Of a stretch of 64,000 nucleotides of DNA, positions 51,091-59,808 are shown in pieces (positions within the stretch are counted from its first letter, which is position 1; each line of letters opens with the position of its first letter). The translations under genes and the position numbers were made by a program. This DNA comes from Treponema sp. UBA792 (GTDB taxonomy: Bacteria; Spirochaetota; Spirochaetia; Treponematales; Treponemataceae), in NCBI GenBank assembly GCA_002296965.1, contig DBIW01000042.1, positions 1-64,000 on the forward strand, given 5' to 3'. Under the pieces are notes generated by a model, which was not told the origin of the DNA, searched no databases, and saw nothing but the letters and a program-made list of their open reading frames with translations.

Positions 51091-52437
51091 ATGAAATCCA
51101 ACAGCACAACAGACATGACCACCGGAAATCCGGTAAGGCATATACTTTCGTTCGCGTTTCCGCTGCTTATAGGAAACGTGTTCCAGCAGTTCTACAATAT
51201 GGTCGACTCGCTGATTGTAGGAAATTTTGTCGGCGCTGACGCGCTTGCGGCTGTCGGAACCTGCGGCTCGATGAATTTCCTGTTCTTCTCGCTAAGCTCA
51301 GGTCTCGCAATCGGTATCGGAGTGATTGTCTCGCAGTATTTCGGCGCGAAGGACTACACCAATGTAAGCGCGACAATCGCCAATTCATTTTACGTGCTTG
51401 TTTCCGCGGCTCTTTTCGTGACGGCAATCGGAATCATCTTCTGTCCGTTTCTGCTGCGGCTGCTCTCGACTCCCGAAACGATAATCGGAAATTCAATCGT
51501 CTATATGAGGACAACGTGCGTCGGAATCGTGGGAATCGCGCTTTACAACGGCGTCGCGGCGATTCTGCGCGCGCTCGGAGACTCAAAGACTCCGCTTTAT
51601 TTCCTGATTCTGGCCAGCATAATAAACGTGGTTCTGGATCTTGTGTTCGTGCTTTACTGCGGATGGAGCGTGTTCGGAGTGGCGCTGGCGACAATCATAT
51701 CGCAGGCCGTGTGCGCCGCCGCAAGCCTCTTCTATGCGTTCAGAAAAGTTCCGTACTTTCATCTGACAAGGCAGCAGTTCCGTCCGGACCGGCGGATAAT
51801 AATAAAATCGTTCAAGCTGGGAATTCCAGTCGCGCTCCAGAATTCGATGATCGCGGTCTCGTGCATGGTGCTGCAGGGCGTGGTGAACACCTTCGGCGAG
51901 ACGGTGATGGCGGCCTACACGATAATCATGAGGATTGAGCAGCTTGTCCAGCAGCCGTACAGCTCCCTGGGAATGGCGCTCACAACATATTCAGGGCAGA
52001 ACATGGGAGCCGGACAGACCGAACGCGTAAGGCTTGGACTTAGGCGCGCCACGGTGATCGTATTCCTGTTCAGCATGGCGATAATTCCCGTCGCATATAT
52101 TTTCGGAGGAAACATCGTCCGCGCGTTCGTAAAGGAAGATGCTGTGGTCAAAATCGGATTCCGCGCGCTCAAAATCACAAGCCTGTTCTACTTCGCGCTC
52201 GGAATGATTTACGTTCCGCGCGCGGTGCTCAACGGCTGCGGCGACACGGGATTCGCGATGATAAACGGACTTACGGAAGTCGTCTGCAGAATCGGCTACT
52301 CACAGATTCTGACGAGAATTCCGTCGCTCGGATTCTGGGGAATATGGCTGACAACCGGACTGACCTGGGGAACCACGGCGGCGGTATGTCTTATCAGATA
52401 TGCCGGCGGAAAATGGAAGCGGCTCAGGCTGACCTGA
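51091..52437 (+). CDS. MATE-family efflux protein (second copy)
   Basis: The 448-residue inner-membrane protein has about twelve helices and the MATE pattern (MTTGNPVRHILSFAFPLLIGNVFQQFYNMVDSLIVGNFVGADALAAVG, QQPYSSLGMALTTYSGQNMGAG). Its sequence is clearly different from the MATE protein at 28302, so the two are not recent duplicates. The ATG at 51091 is chosen because the promoter ends seven bases before it; the 42 codons upstream are untranslated. Divergent from asnS. Confidence 0.92.
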   Translation: MKSNSTTDMTTGNPVRHILSFAFPLLIGNVFQQFYNMVDSLIVGNFVGADALAAVGTCGSMNFLFFSLSSGLAIGIGVIVSQYFGAKDYTNVSATIANSFYVLVSAALFVTAIGIIFCPFLLRLLSTPETIIGNSIVYMRTTCVGIVGIALYNGVAAILRALGDSKTPLYFLILASIINVVLDLVFVLYCGWSVFGVALATIISQAVCAAASLFYAFRKVPYFHLTRQQFRPDRRIIIKSFKLGIPVALQNSMIAVSCMVLQGVVNTFGETVMAAYTIIMRIEQLVQQPYSSLGMALTTYSGQNMGAGQTERVRLGLRRATVIVFLFSMAIIPVAYIFGGNIVRAFVKEDAVVKIGFRALKITSLFYFALGMIYVPRAVLNGCGDTGFAMINGLTEVVCRIGYSQILTRIPSLGFWGIWLTTGLTWGTTAAVCLIRYAGGKWKRLRLT

Positions 52438-52501
52438 AATTTTATCCTAAAATTTACACGGAATGAACATACATTTTACCGCGCGGAGTTAATCTGTCCG
52501 C

Positions 52502-54592
52502 ATGGATTTACAGAAAATTCTGAGCGGAAAGAAAATTTTTCCGGTTTTTCAGCCGGTCGTCTCGCTTGAGAGCGGAGACATCTTCGGCTACGAGGCGTTT
52601 TCAAGAATTGAGGGAAAGTCCGACGGCGAAGAAAAGCCGGTGACGGAGCTTTTTTATCTTGCAGACAAAGCGGAAAAGAGCTGGAAACTTGAGAAAATCT
52701 GCCGCAGAGCCATAATCAGGGCGGCACGGATGACGGGTCTCGGCGGAAAGCTCTTCATCAACATAAATCCCGACATCATCCTTGACGAGGAATTCCGCGG
52801 CGGATTCACAATGAAACTCCTTGAAAAATACGGGGTCAATCCTGACAGCATAGTTCTTGAGATAACCGAGCACTGCGCGGAGGGAAATCCGCGGCTTTTG
52901 GGAGAAGTCGCGGCCCATTACCGCGCGCAGAATTTCAGCATAGCGCTGGACAACGTCGGCTCGGCATATTCCGGGCTTGAGCGGATCTGCACGCTGAATC
53001 CGGACTTCATAAAAATCGACATGAACATAATCCGCGGAATCGAGACGGACGGAATAAGACAGTCGATGGTCAGAAACCTCGCCAAATTCTGCGATGAGTC
53101 GGGAACGGCGATTGTGGCGGTCGGCGTGGAGACCGCGCGCGAGCTTGACACGCTGCTGAATCTGGGCGTTCACCTGGCGCAGGGATTTTTTCTGGGCCGG
53201 CCCCAGCGTGTTCCCGGAAAAGTGACCGCGGCGGCTTACGCGAGGATCGCCGCCCACAGAAAGAATTCCGAGTCTCTCAGAAACCGCGCCGAGCCTGAGA
53301 ATGCCGGCGGAAAACGGGAAAATTCCACGGAGAGGAAAAACGCTCCGGCAGAAAAGGAGCGGACAATACGCGGCGGTACGCACAGCATCGGAGAGCTTGC
53401 GGCCCAGGGAGTTACGGTTTTTCCGGATATGCCGCTCACCGAACTGATGGGATTTTTCCATGCGAATCCGGCCTGCCCTCTTGTCACGGTTGTCGATACG
53501 GAACAGCACGTGCTTGGAATAATGCCGCGCATGGTTCTTGCCGACATTCTGGGCGGTCAGTTCGGGTTCGGTCTGAACAGCCGTAAAATTCTGCGCGACA
53601 TGATGCTGACGGAGTTTCTTGCGGTGGACTGGAACGAGACCTCCGGCGCGGTCGCTACAAAAGCAATGGCGCGCGGAGATAAAAATCTCTACGACCCGGT
53701 GATTGTGGAGCGCGGCGGAAAATATTCCGGAATCGTAACAATCAAGGAGCTTCTGGACTGCATTGTCACTGTCGAGGTGAACGAGAGGACGCGCGAAATC
53801 AGCCGGAAGAACAGGCTTCTTCAGAACCAGCAGCAGATTCAGGCACGCGACATGAAAATGGCGGAGCTTGTGCAGAAAAGCTTCTACCCTTCGGCGGCTC
53901 CTTGTGGAGACGGATGGGAATGTGCGTTCATCTTCCGCCCGATGGCATCGGTTTCCGGAGATTTGTATGATTTTTACCGCGGCGGAGACGGAAAATTCTC
54001 AGGAGCCGGACTTTTCGATGTATCGGGCCACGGTGTGGCCTCCGGCCTTGTCGGAATCCTGTCAAAATATCTTGCCGAAAAAATCTTCACCTCAGGAACG
54101 GATAAACCGCTCGGTGACGTGATGGGAGAATTCAGCAGGACGCTTTCGGAAGCCAAGGGCGCGGTAGAGAACTACCTGACCGGAATTTTCCTCAGGATAG
54201 ACGGAAATCATGTTGAATATGCGAACGGAGGACACACCGATGTTCTTCTGCGCAGCCAGGACGGAAAAGTGTCCGTTCTAGGCGGAGAGGACGGCTCTTT
54301 CCGCGGAATGTTTCTCGGCATGGCAGGACTTGACGACAAATACGGCACTGTCAATGCCAGAATGAAAAAAGGCGACACGCTTCTTCTTTATACCGACTGC
54401 CTTGTCGAGAGCCGGAATCTCGCCGGCGACGAGATGGGAGCGGAGCGGCTGGCAAAAATCCTTTCGCAGGCAGAGAAAACCACCGCAAAAGGAATTCTTG
54501 AGCATGTCATAGAAATTTTCGGATTATACACGGAAGCAGTGCCGCTGCGCGACGACCTTACGGTGATCGCGCTGCGCTACACCGGCGAATGA
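52502..54592 (+). CDS. EAL (degenerate)-CBS-PP2C signalling protein
   Basis: The 696-residue cytoplasmic protein has an EAL domain (residues 10-240), two CBS-like repeats (about 295-430: TVFPDMPLTELMGFFHANPACPLVTVVD and YDPVIVERGGKYSGIVTIKELL), a short coiled coil, and a PP2C/SpoIIE-type phosphatase (about 455-690: SVSGDLYDFY, GLFDVSGHGVASGL, YANGGHTDVLL, DGSFRGMFLGM, LRDDLTVIALRY). EAL signature residues are E31 (EAF), N87, E120 and K171, but the DDFG motif is D150-N151, which should weaken c-di-GMP hydrolysis. It may sense c-di-GMP or nucleotides and dephosphorylate a regulator such as an anti-sigma-factor antagonist. Start by position and composition; no clear ribosome binding site. Confidence 0.88.
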   Translation: MDLQKILSGKKIFPVFQPVVSLESGDIFGYEAFSRIEGKSDGEEKPVTELFYLADKAEKSWKLEKICRRAIIRAARMTGLGGKLFININPDIILDEEFRGGFTMKLLEKYGVNPDSIVLEITEHCAEGNPRLLGEVAAHYRAQNFSIALDNVGSAYSGLERICTLNPDFIKIDMNIIRGIETDGIRQSMVRNLAKFCDESGTAIVAVGVETARELDTLLNLGVHLAQGFFLGRPQRVPGKVTAAAYARIAAHRKNSESLRNRAEPENAGGKRENSTERKNAPAEKERTIRGGTHSIGELAAQGVTVFPDMPLTELMGFFHANPACPLVTVVDTEQHVLGIMPRMVLADILGGQFGFGLNSRKILRDMMLTEFLAVDWNETSGAVATKAMARGDKNLYDPVIVERGGKYSGIVTIKELLDCIVTVEVNERTREISRKNRLLQNQQQIQARDMKMAELVQKSFYPSAAPCGDGWECAFIFRPMASVSGDLYDFYRGGDGKFSGAGLFDVSGHGVASGLVGILSKYLAEKIFTSGTDKPLGDVMGEFSRTLSEAKGAVENYLTGIFLRIDGNHVEYANGGHTDVLLRSQDGKVSVLGGEDGSFRGMFLGMAGLDDKYGTVNARMKKGDTLLLYTDCLVESRNLAGDEMGAERLAKILSQAEKTTAKGILEHVIEIFGLYTEAVPLRDDLTVIALRYTGE

Positions 54593-54614
54593 CGCTCCGC
54601 CGCAGATTCCGGCA

Positions 54615-56435
54615 TTACTCCGGAACCGAATATCCTGTGACTCCGACCGCATCCATCGCCGTTTGAATGAGCGTCGGGAAGTACCATTTTCCGGCGGTGC
54701 GGTTCAGGTAGCCGTGCTGCTCGCTTCCAGTCGCATTCGCATCGGACGCGCCGTTGTCCCACAGGACTACAGGCATTCCCTTTTTGTACGCCTCGGAGAA
54801 ATAATATGAGAACCACTTCTCGCGCTCGGAAAGATTTCCCTTGTTCGACGCGCTCGCCTCGCCGATTACAACTCCGATTCCATTGTCAACAAAATTCGTC
54901 TTGTAATAGGAGAATTTCTGGTCAAGATCTTTCTTGTCGTCATCGTCAAAAGTTGTGTCCGGATTACTATTGTCATACATCGCAAATTTATAAGGTGAAT
55001 ATGCGTGAACCGAGAAAATCAGGCGGTCTTTTGCAGAATCAGCGTCTTTTGGCATCGTGTAGTTCGGAATAATCTGAAGGTCTGACGTCGCGGCGTAGCA
55101 CGGAACCATAAGGTAGCGCGTATACTGGTAGTCGCCGCTCACGGAACGAATCGTGTCTATGCAGGTCTTCTCGTATTCAGTCACCACGTTCAGTATATTC
55201 TTATCGGTTGTCCACCATTCGTTTCCGTCGAACTGACTGTCCTTGTCCCGCGGCTCGTTCAGAACCTCGAACACAAGCTTCTCGTCGTAGTCCTTGAATT
55301 CTTCGGCAATCTGCTTCCATACCGCAGAAAGGAACGCCTTTGACTTTGTTTTCACGGCCGAATCAGATGAGAGCGCGTATCCTGTCTTTCCCGAATTCAG
55401 GTCGGAAATGCTGATGTTGTCGTGGTGGACGTTCAGAATGACGAACATTCCCTTTTTATACGCGTAGTCCACAACCTGCCTTACGCGCGCCATCCAAGCC
55501 GAATTCACCGTGTATTTTCCGTCCGTGCTCACGTGGTTGTGCCAGCTCACAGGAATTCTGACCGTCTTGAATCCCGCCGCACGCACGGCGTCTATCATCG
55601 CCTGAGTCGTAACCGGCATACTCCATGCGGTCTCCGTGCCGGTTCCCTGATTTGTTCCGCCGTCATCTTTTGTGGCGTCCATCGAATTTCCCAGGTTCCA
55701 GCCGATTGTCATATTTTTTGCCATGACGACGGAGCTTGAACCTACGGTAACATCCGCATCAGGAACGTCCGTGCCGCCGCCAGTTTCCGTGTTTCCGCCG
55801 GAGCCAGAGCCGCCCCCGCCCGTTTCTGACGAGGCGGAAATAACCTTCACTGAAATTTTTGTCAGCTTTATGTTTGATGTTTTTGAGGAGTCAACCGCAT
55901 TCTGGATAAGATATTTTGCGCCTACGGAAGAGAAGTCCGAGGCTGCGGTTACTTTTTGTGTATAGACCGTTCCGTCGGAAATTCCTTTCTCCTGCCATGC
56001 ATATTCATGCCATGTCTCGCCGTCAAGCTTTGTCTGGAGACCGATCTGCTTATAGTTCGACGCGCCGTTTACGGTTACGGAGAATGCAACCGAATCCCCG
56101 CTTTTTCCGGAAATTTCCGCAGTGAATTCGTAAGTTTCATTTCCGGAGGTTTGCTGGAATGTCTTGTCCGCAACTGAGACTTCCGTATTTTTCTGGGTGT
56201 CCGGATCCTGATTCTTGTCATTGTTCTTGGAGCCGGAGTCATTATTTCCGTCATCTTGATTTGTATTTTCGGCTGTGTTGTCATCCTTTGTGCCGGAACC
56301 GCCGCCGTCATCAGTCTTCGTATTTTCGGTGCCGCCCGCTCCGGGAATCTGGAGATTGCATGCGACCGGTACAAAAAGCAGTCCGGCCGAGAAAAGCAGC
56401 GCGGCAAGCCATGAGAAATATCTTTTTCTGTTCAC
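54615..56435 (-). CDS. Cellulase-type GH5 lipoprotein
   Basis: The 606-residue protein has a lipoprotein-type signal ending PVACN (Cys about residue 26), an Asp/Asn/Gly-rich linker to about residue 80, a beta-rich module (about 85-195, possibly carbohydrate-binding), a Gly-rich linker, and a GH5 domain from about residue 240. GH5 marks are NMTIGWNLGNSMD, FKTVRIPVSWHNH, ILNVHHDN, acid/base Glu in VFEVLNEPRD, FSVHAYSPY and the nucleophile Glu in VVIGEAS. It should cut beta-1,4-glucans or related hemicelluloses at the cell surface. The GTG at 56435 has AGGAGG seven bases upstream, better than the frame's upstream starts. Confidence 0.92.
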   Translation of the reverse strand: MNRKRYFSWLAALLFSAGLLFVPVACNLQIPGAGGTENTKTDDGGGSGTKDDNTAENTNQDDGNNDSGSKNNDKNQDPDTQKNTEVSVADKTFQQTSGNETYEFTAEISGKSGDSVAFSVTVNGASNYKQIGLQTKLDGETWHEYAWQEKGISDGTVYTQKVTAASDFSSVGAKYLIQNAVDSSKTSNIKLTKISVKVISASSETGGGGSGSGGNTETGGGTDVPDADVTVGSSSVVMAKNMTIGWNLGNSMDATKDDGGTNQGTGTETAWSMPVTTQAMIDAVRAAGFKTVRIPVSWHNHVSTDGKYTVNSAWMARVRQVVDYAYKKGMFVILNVHHDNISISDLNSGKTGYALSSDSAVKTKSKAFLSAVWKQIAEEFKDYDEKLVFEVLNEPRDKDSQFDGNEWWTTDKNILNVVTEYEKTCIDTIRSVSGDYQYTRYLMVPCYAATSDLQIIPNYTMPKDADSAKDRLIFSVHAYSPYKFAMYDNSNPDTTFDDDDKKDLDQKFSYYKTNFVDNGIGVVIGEASASNKGNLSEREKWFSYYFSEAYKKGMPVVLWDNGASDANATGSEQHGYLNRTAGKWYFPTLIQTAMDAVGVTGYSVPE

Positions 56436-56466
56436 CAAAACACCTCCTAGTGCGATTTTTACAAGA

Positions 56467-56495
56467 ATCATATATTCGGCGCGCAAAAAAGTAAA
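56467..56495 (-). promoter_or_regulatory. Promoter of the GH5 gene
   Basis: On the minus strand TTTACT (56490-56495), a 17-base spacer and TATGAT (56467-56472), with a short leader carrying AGGAGG. Confidence 0.5.
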
Positions 56496-56567
56496 TTGAA
56501 AAATTCGACCCGTTTAATTTGTTTTTTTTCAGAAGAACCACAGCGGAGGCCGCGCCGGACAATCTTA

Positions 56568-56596
56568 TTGATAAAAATAGGGTCTTATATTATAAT
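56568..56596 (+). promoter_or_regulatory. Near-leaderless promoter of ndk
   Basis: TTGATA (56568-56573), a 17-base spacer and TATAAT (56591-56596), then nine bases to the ATG at 56606; at most two or three bases of leader. Confidence 0.7.
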
Positions 56597-56605
56597 GGGC
56601 GAATT

Positions 56606-57049
56606 ATGACAAGATGTTTTACGATGTTAAAGCCGGGCGTGATAAACCGCCGGCTTGTCGGCGAAGTTATCAGCCGTCTGGAAAAAAAGGGTCTTAAACT
56701 TGTTGGTCTCAAAATGATTAACATAACACGGGACATGGCTTCACAGCATTATGCGGAGCATGAGGGCAAGGATTTTTATGATTCACTAGTCGAATACGTC
56801 ACATCCGGACCGGTGGTTGCCATGGTCTGGCAGGCGGATGACTGCATAACGCTCGTCAGGAAGCTTGTAGGCTCGACAAAACCGTCCGAGGCGCAGCCGG
56901 GAACAATCCGCGGCGATTACTGCAGCCACACGTCGCACAACATAATCCACGCATCCGACAGCGATGCCAGCGCCGAAAGGGAAATCAGCATTTTCTTCCG
57001 CCCCGAAGAGCTGATCGACTGGGACGACTGCTGCACGAACTGGTACTGA
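56606..57049 (+). CDS. ndk: Nucleoside diphosphate kinase-like protein
   Basis: The 147-residue product has the Ndk length and order: TMLKPGVINRRLVGEVISRLEKKGLKLVGLKMI, then SGPVVAMVWQADDCITLVRKLVGSTKPSEAQPGTIRGDYCSHTSHNIIHASDS with the active-site His in NIIHASD, and FRPEELIDWDD near the end. It balances NTP pools. The ATG at 56606 is fixed by its promoter. gpsA follows after 62 bases and may be cotranscribed. Confidence 0.93.
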   Translation: MTRCFTMLKPGVINRRLVGEVISRLEKKGLKLVGLKMINITRDMASQHYAEHEGKDFYDSLVEYVTSGPVVAMVWQADDCITLVRKLVGSTKPSEAQPGTIRGDYCSHTSHNIIHASDSDASAEREISIFFRPEELIDWDDCCTNWY

Positions 57050-57111
57050 GCGGAGAGCGGGACGGAAACTGTCTGTCAGAATAAGCAAGCGGATAGGAAA
57101 TAGCTTATATT

Positions 57112-58167
57112 ATGGAAAACAAAACTGTCGGTATTATCGGATGCGGCGCATGGGGAACAGGACTTGCCCAGGCGCTTGCACGCGGAAACAACAAGGTTCA
57201 GCTTTGGGCATTGGAACCGGAAGTTGCGGAATCTGTGAACAGCAGCCATGAGAACAAGCTGTTTCTGCCTGGTTTCAGCCTCTCGGAAAACATCACCGTA
57301 TCAAACGACATCCTTGAGGTTGCGGCAGCAAAGGAATTCCTTATAATCGCATCTCCGTCCCTCTACCTTTCCAGCACAATAAAAAAAATTACGGACGTGC
57401 CCAACATTGCGGACGGCTCCACGGTAATCGGAGCGCTTACAAAAGGCTTTGTTCCGTCGCCAGAAGGTCCTAAATTCGTTCTTGAGACCATAGAAAATTC
57501 ACTTCCCCCGGTATACAAAGGCGCGACCGTGTACATCTCAGGTCCGAGTCATGCGGAGGAAGTCGCGATGGGCAAGCTTACAGGACTTATCGCGGCCTCG
57601 GAGAATGCCAAGAATTCGATAAGATTCAGGGAGCTTCTCCGCGTGCCGGGACTTATGGTCTACTCCAGCTTTGATATTATAGGTGTTCAGGTATGCGCCG
57701 CGGCCAAAAACGTGATTGCTGTCGTATACGGCGCGCTTGATGCGATTACCGAGACATCGAGGATTTTCGGGGACAACACGGAATCGCTTCTGATGGCTGC
57801 CGGACTGAACGAAATCCAGACGCTCGGATTCGCCATGGGCGCGACACATGCGGAGACATTCACATCCATCGCCGGTGTCGGTGACCTTGACGTCACGTGC
57901 AAAAGCCGCTACGGACGCAACCGCAGGTTCGGTCAGGACATGATAAAGACCGATATGCTCTCCAAATTCTCCTCGATAGACGACCTGATCAGCAATGTCG
58001 GAAAAATCGGCTATCTTCCGGAAGGCGCAATCGCCTGCAAGTACATTCACGAGATAGCGCAGAAAAAAAACATAAAACTGGTCATCTGCGACGGACTTTA
58101 CAGAATTCTCAACAAGGAAATAACACCGTCAGGGTTTCTGGACGAGCTTCTCGGCTCCGGATACTGA
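57112..58167 (+). CDS. gpsA: Glycerol-3-phosphate dehydrogenase [NAD(P)+]
   Basis: The 351-residue enzyme makes sn-glycerol 3-phosphate for membrane lipids. It has the N-terminal Rossmann motif GIIGCGAWGTGLAQALA, YISGPSHAEEVAMG, the catalytic Lys region VCAAAKNVIAVVYGALD, and LGFAMGATHAETFTSIAGVGDLDVTCKSRYGRNRRFG. A weak AGGA lies 13 bases before the ATG. ffh follows after 21 bases, so the three genes ndk-gpsA-ffh may be one unit. Confidence 0.95.
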   Translation: MENKTVGIIGCGAWGTGLAQALARGNNKVQLWALEPEVAESVNSSHENKLFLPGFSLSENITVSNDILEVAAAKEFLIIASPSLYLSSTIKKITDVPNIADGSTVIGALTKGFVPSPEGPKFVLETIENSLPPVYKGATVYISGPSHAEEVAMGKLTGLIAASENAKNSIRFRELLRVPGLMVYSSFDIIGVQVCAAAKNVIAVVYGALDAITETSRIFGDNTESLLMAAGLNEIQTLGFAMGATHAETFTSIAGVGDLDVTCKSRYGRNRRFGQDMIKTDMLSKFSSIDDLISNVGKIGYLPEGAIACKYIHEIAQKKNIKLVICDGLYRILNKEITPSGFLDELLGSGY

Positions 58168-58188
58168 CACTCCTAAGGATACATAATC

Positions 58189-59541
58189 ATGCTTGAAAAA
58201 ATCACGGGAACCTTCAGCAGCATAATCCGCACGATGAGCGGAAAATCAACAATCACAGAGAAAAACATCGAGGATACGGTCGAGCAGATAAAAATGGCGC
58301 TGCTTGAGGCCGATGTAAACCTGCGCGTCGTCAGACGCTTCGTCAACTCCACGGTGGAGGAGGCGAAAGGCGAGAAGGTTCTCAAATCGGTGAATCCGGG
58401 ACAGCAGTTCGTAAAAATCATATACGACAGGCTTGTATCCATGCTCGGAGACACAAAACAGGATCTCCATCTGAAAGGACCGGACACCCAGTCCGTAATC
58501 CTGATGCTGGGTCTCCAGGGCGCGGGAAAAACCACCGCCGCGCATAAACTTGCGGCAAGACTTGCCGGTGAAGGCAGAAAGCCCCTTCTGGTCGCCTGTG
58601 ACCTTGTCCGCCCGGCAGCCGTGGAGCAGCTGTGCCAGCTGGGAGCTAAGATAAATGTTCCTGTATACAAGGAGGACGGCAAGGATGCCGTCAGAACCGC
58701 GAAAAATTCACTGGACTATGCGCGCAAAAATCAGTTCGACACGATAATAATCGATACCGCCGGTCGTCTCCAGATTGACGGAGAGATGATGGATGAGCTG
58801 GTCAGGATAAAGAAGGCGGTCTCCCCGGTGGAGGTTCTTCTTGTCGCGGACGCCATGACAGGACAGAATGCCGTGGAAATAGCGAAGACATTCGACGAGC
58901 AGCTGGGACTGACAGGCGTAATACTGACGAAATTCGACTCCGACGCACGCGGCGGCGCGGCGCTTTCGCTGAAATCCATAACAAACAAGCCGATTCTGTT
59001 CATCGGAACAGGAGAAAAGACAGGAGACTTCGAGCCGTTCCATCCGGAGCGGATTGCGAGCAGAATTCTCGGAATGGGCGACATAGTCTCGCTCGTGGAG
59101 AAGGCCCAGGAGACGGTGGATCAGGAGCAGGCAGAGAAGCTCCAGAAAAAAATGAGCCGGAACGAATTCACGCTGCAGGATATGCTGGAGCAGTTCCAGC
59201 AGGTCAGCAAGATGGGCTCAATGCAGTCGCTTATGGAGATGATGCCAGGAATGGCGGCACAGCTCGGAGACAGGCAGATTGACACGGGCGGAATCAAAAA
59301 ACAGCAGGCGATAATCCAGTCCATGACCATGAAGGAACGCCAGAACCACCTGATAATAGGCCCCTCAAGACGGAAACGGATTGCCAAGGGCTCAGGAACA
59401 TCCGTCGCAGACGTGAACAAACTCATAAAGCAGTTCGAGAAGACAAAACTTGCGATGAAGAAGATAAGCAGAAACCGCGGACTTCAGGGCAAGCTGATGA
59501 GCCAGCTGGGAATGGATATGGGAAACATGTTCAGAAGGTAG
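58189..59541 (+). CDS. ffh: Signal recognition particle protein Ffh
   Basis: The 450-residue GTPase targets membrane and exported proteins to the translocon. G-domain motifs are GLQGAGKTTAAHKLA, DTAGRLQIDGEMMDEL, TKFDSDARGGAALSLK and GTGEKTGDFEPFHPERIASRILGMGD. The C-terminal M domain is Met-rich (MGSMQSLMEMMPGM, MTMKERQNHLIIGPSRRKRIAKGSGTSVADVNKLIKQFEK). AAGGAT lies nine bases before the ATG. A strong terminator follows. Confidence 0.97.
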   Translation: MLEKITGTFSSIIRTMSGKSTITEKNIEDTVEQIKMALLEADVNLRVVRRFVNSTVEEAKGEKVLKSVNPGQQFVKIIYDRLVSMLGDTKQDLHLKGPDTQSVILMLGLQGAGKTTAAHKLAARLAGEGRKPLLVACDLVRPAAVEQLCQLGAKINVPVYKEDGKDAVRTAKNSLDYARKNQFDTIIIDTAGRLQIDGEMMDELVRIKKAVSPVEVLLVADAMTGQNAVEIAKTFDEQLGLTGVILTKFDSDARGGAALSLKSITNKPILFIGTGEKTGDFEPFHPERIASRILGMGDIVSLVEKAQETVDQEQAEKLQKKMSRNEFTLQDMLEQFQQVSKMGSMQSLMEMMPGMAAQLGDRQIDTGGIKKQQAIIQSMTMKERQNHLIIGPSRRKRIAKGSGTSVADVNKLIKQFEKTKLAMKKISRNRGLQGKLMSQLGMDMGNMFRR

Positions 59542-59575
59542 GATGCAGGTCCGGACATTTTCCGCATGACACAAA

Positions 59576-59605
59576 AAAAGGCTTCCTTTTACAAGGAAGC
59601 CTTTT
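59576..59605. terminator. Bidirectional intrinsic terminator after ffh
   Basis: AAAAGGCTTCCTT (59576-59588) pairs perfectly with AAGGAAGCCTTTT (59593-59605) around a TTAC loop. Runs of T follow in both orientations, so it can end ffh on the plus strand and a minus-strand gap-tail transcript. Confidence 0.85.
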
Positions 59606-59625
59606 CTTTTCAGACTGAATGCTGC

Positions 59626-59661
59626 TTAGCAGTTCTCGCTGAAGTATTTGATTGTGCGTAC
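59626..59661 (-). repeat. Detached copy of the gap 3' end
   Basis: Reading on the minus strand gives V-R-T-I-K-Y-F-S-E-N-C-stop, the normal C-terminus of this organism's GapA. It matches bases 59809-59844 over 30 identical bases, then differs by the synonymous Arg codon CGC versus AGA. The upstream sequence is unrelated to gap. Confidence 0.7.
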
Positions 59662-59662
59662 C

Positions 59663-59713
59663 CACAATGCAAGCAAGTGCGTAGCATTGTGCCGGAGCAT
59701 AACTCGAAGAGTT
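59663..59713. repeat. Element of two hairpins between gap-tail copies
   Basis: CACAATGC (59663-59670) pairs with GCATTGTG (59684-59691), and AACTC-GAA-GAGTT (59701-59713) forms a second tight hairpin. The unit resembles a small palindromic repeat element. Its spread in the genome is unknown. Confidence 0.45.
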
Positions 59714-59733
59714 TGCGACAAGTAAAACATGAA

Positions 59734-59750
59734 AGAACAATCAAATACTT
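59734..59750 (+). repeat. Inverted 17-base piece of the gap tail
   Basis: AGAACAATCAAATACTT is the exact reverse complement of bases 59825-59841, so a third fragment of the gap tail lies here in opposite orientation. Confidence 0.6.
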
Positions 59751-59762
59751 AAAAAACAAAAA

Positions 59763-59783
59763 GGCATCCATTTTCAGGATGCC
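59763..59783 (-). terminator. Terminator following the gap tail
   Basis: GGCATCC (59763-59769) pairs with GGATGCC (59777-59783). On the minus strand the stem is followed by TTTTTGTTTTTT, a good stop signal for gap. Confidence 0.7.
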
Positions 59784-59808
59784 CTTTCACTTCAAAAACT
59801 AGCTGTAA

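Noticed and set aside
28302-52437. Recent duplication of MATE genes
   Set aside because: The two proteins differ strongly in sequence and their promoters are unrelated, so they are old paralogs.
52601-53509. 302-codon minus-strand frame inside the EAL-CBS-PP2C gene
   Set aside because: Antisense shadow; the plus-strand frame has clear domain motifs.
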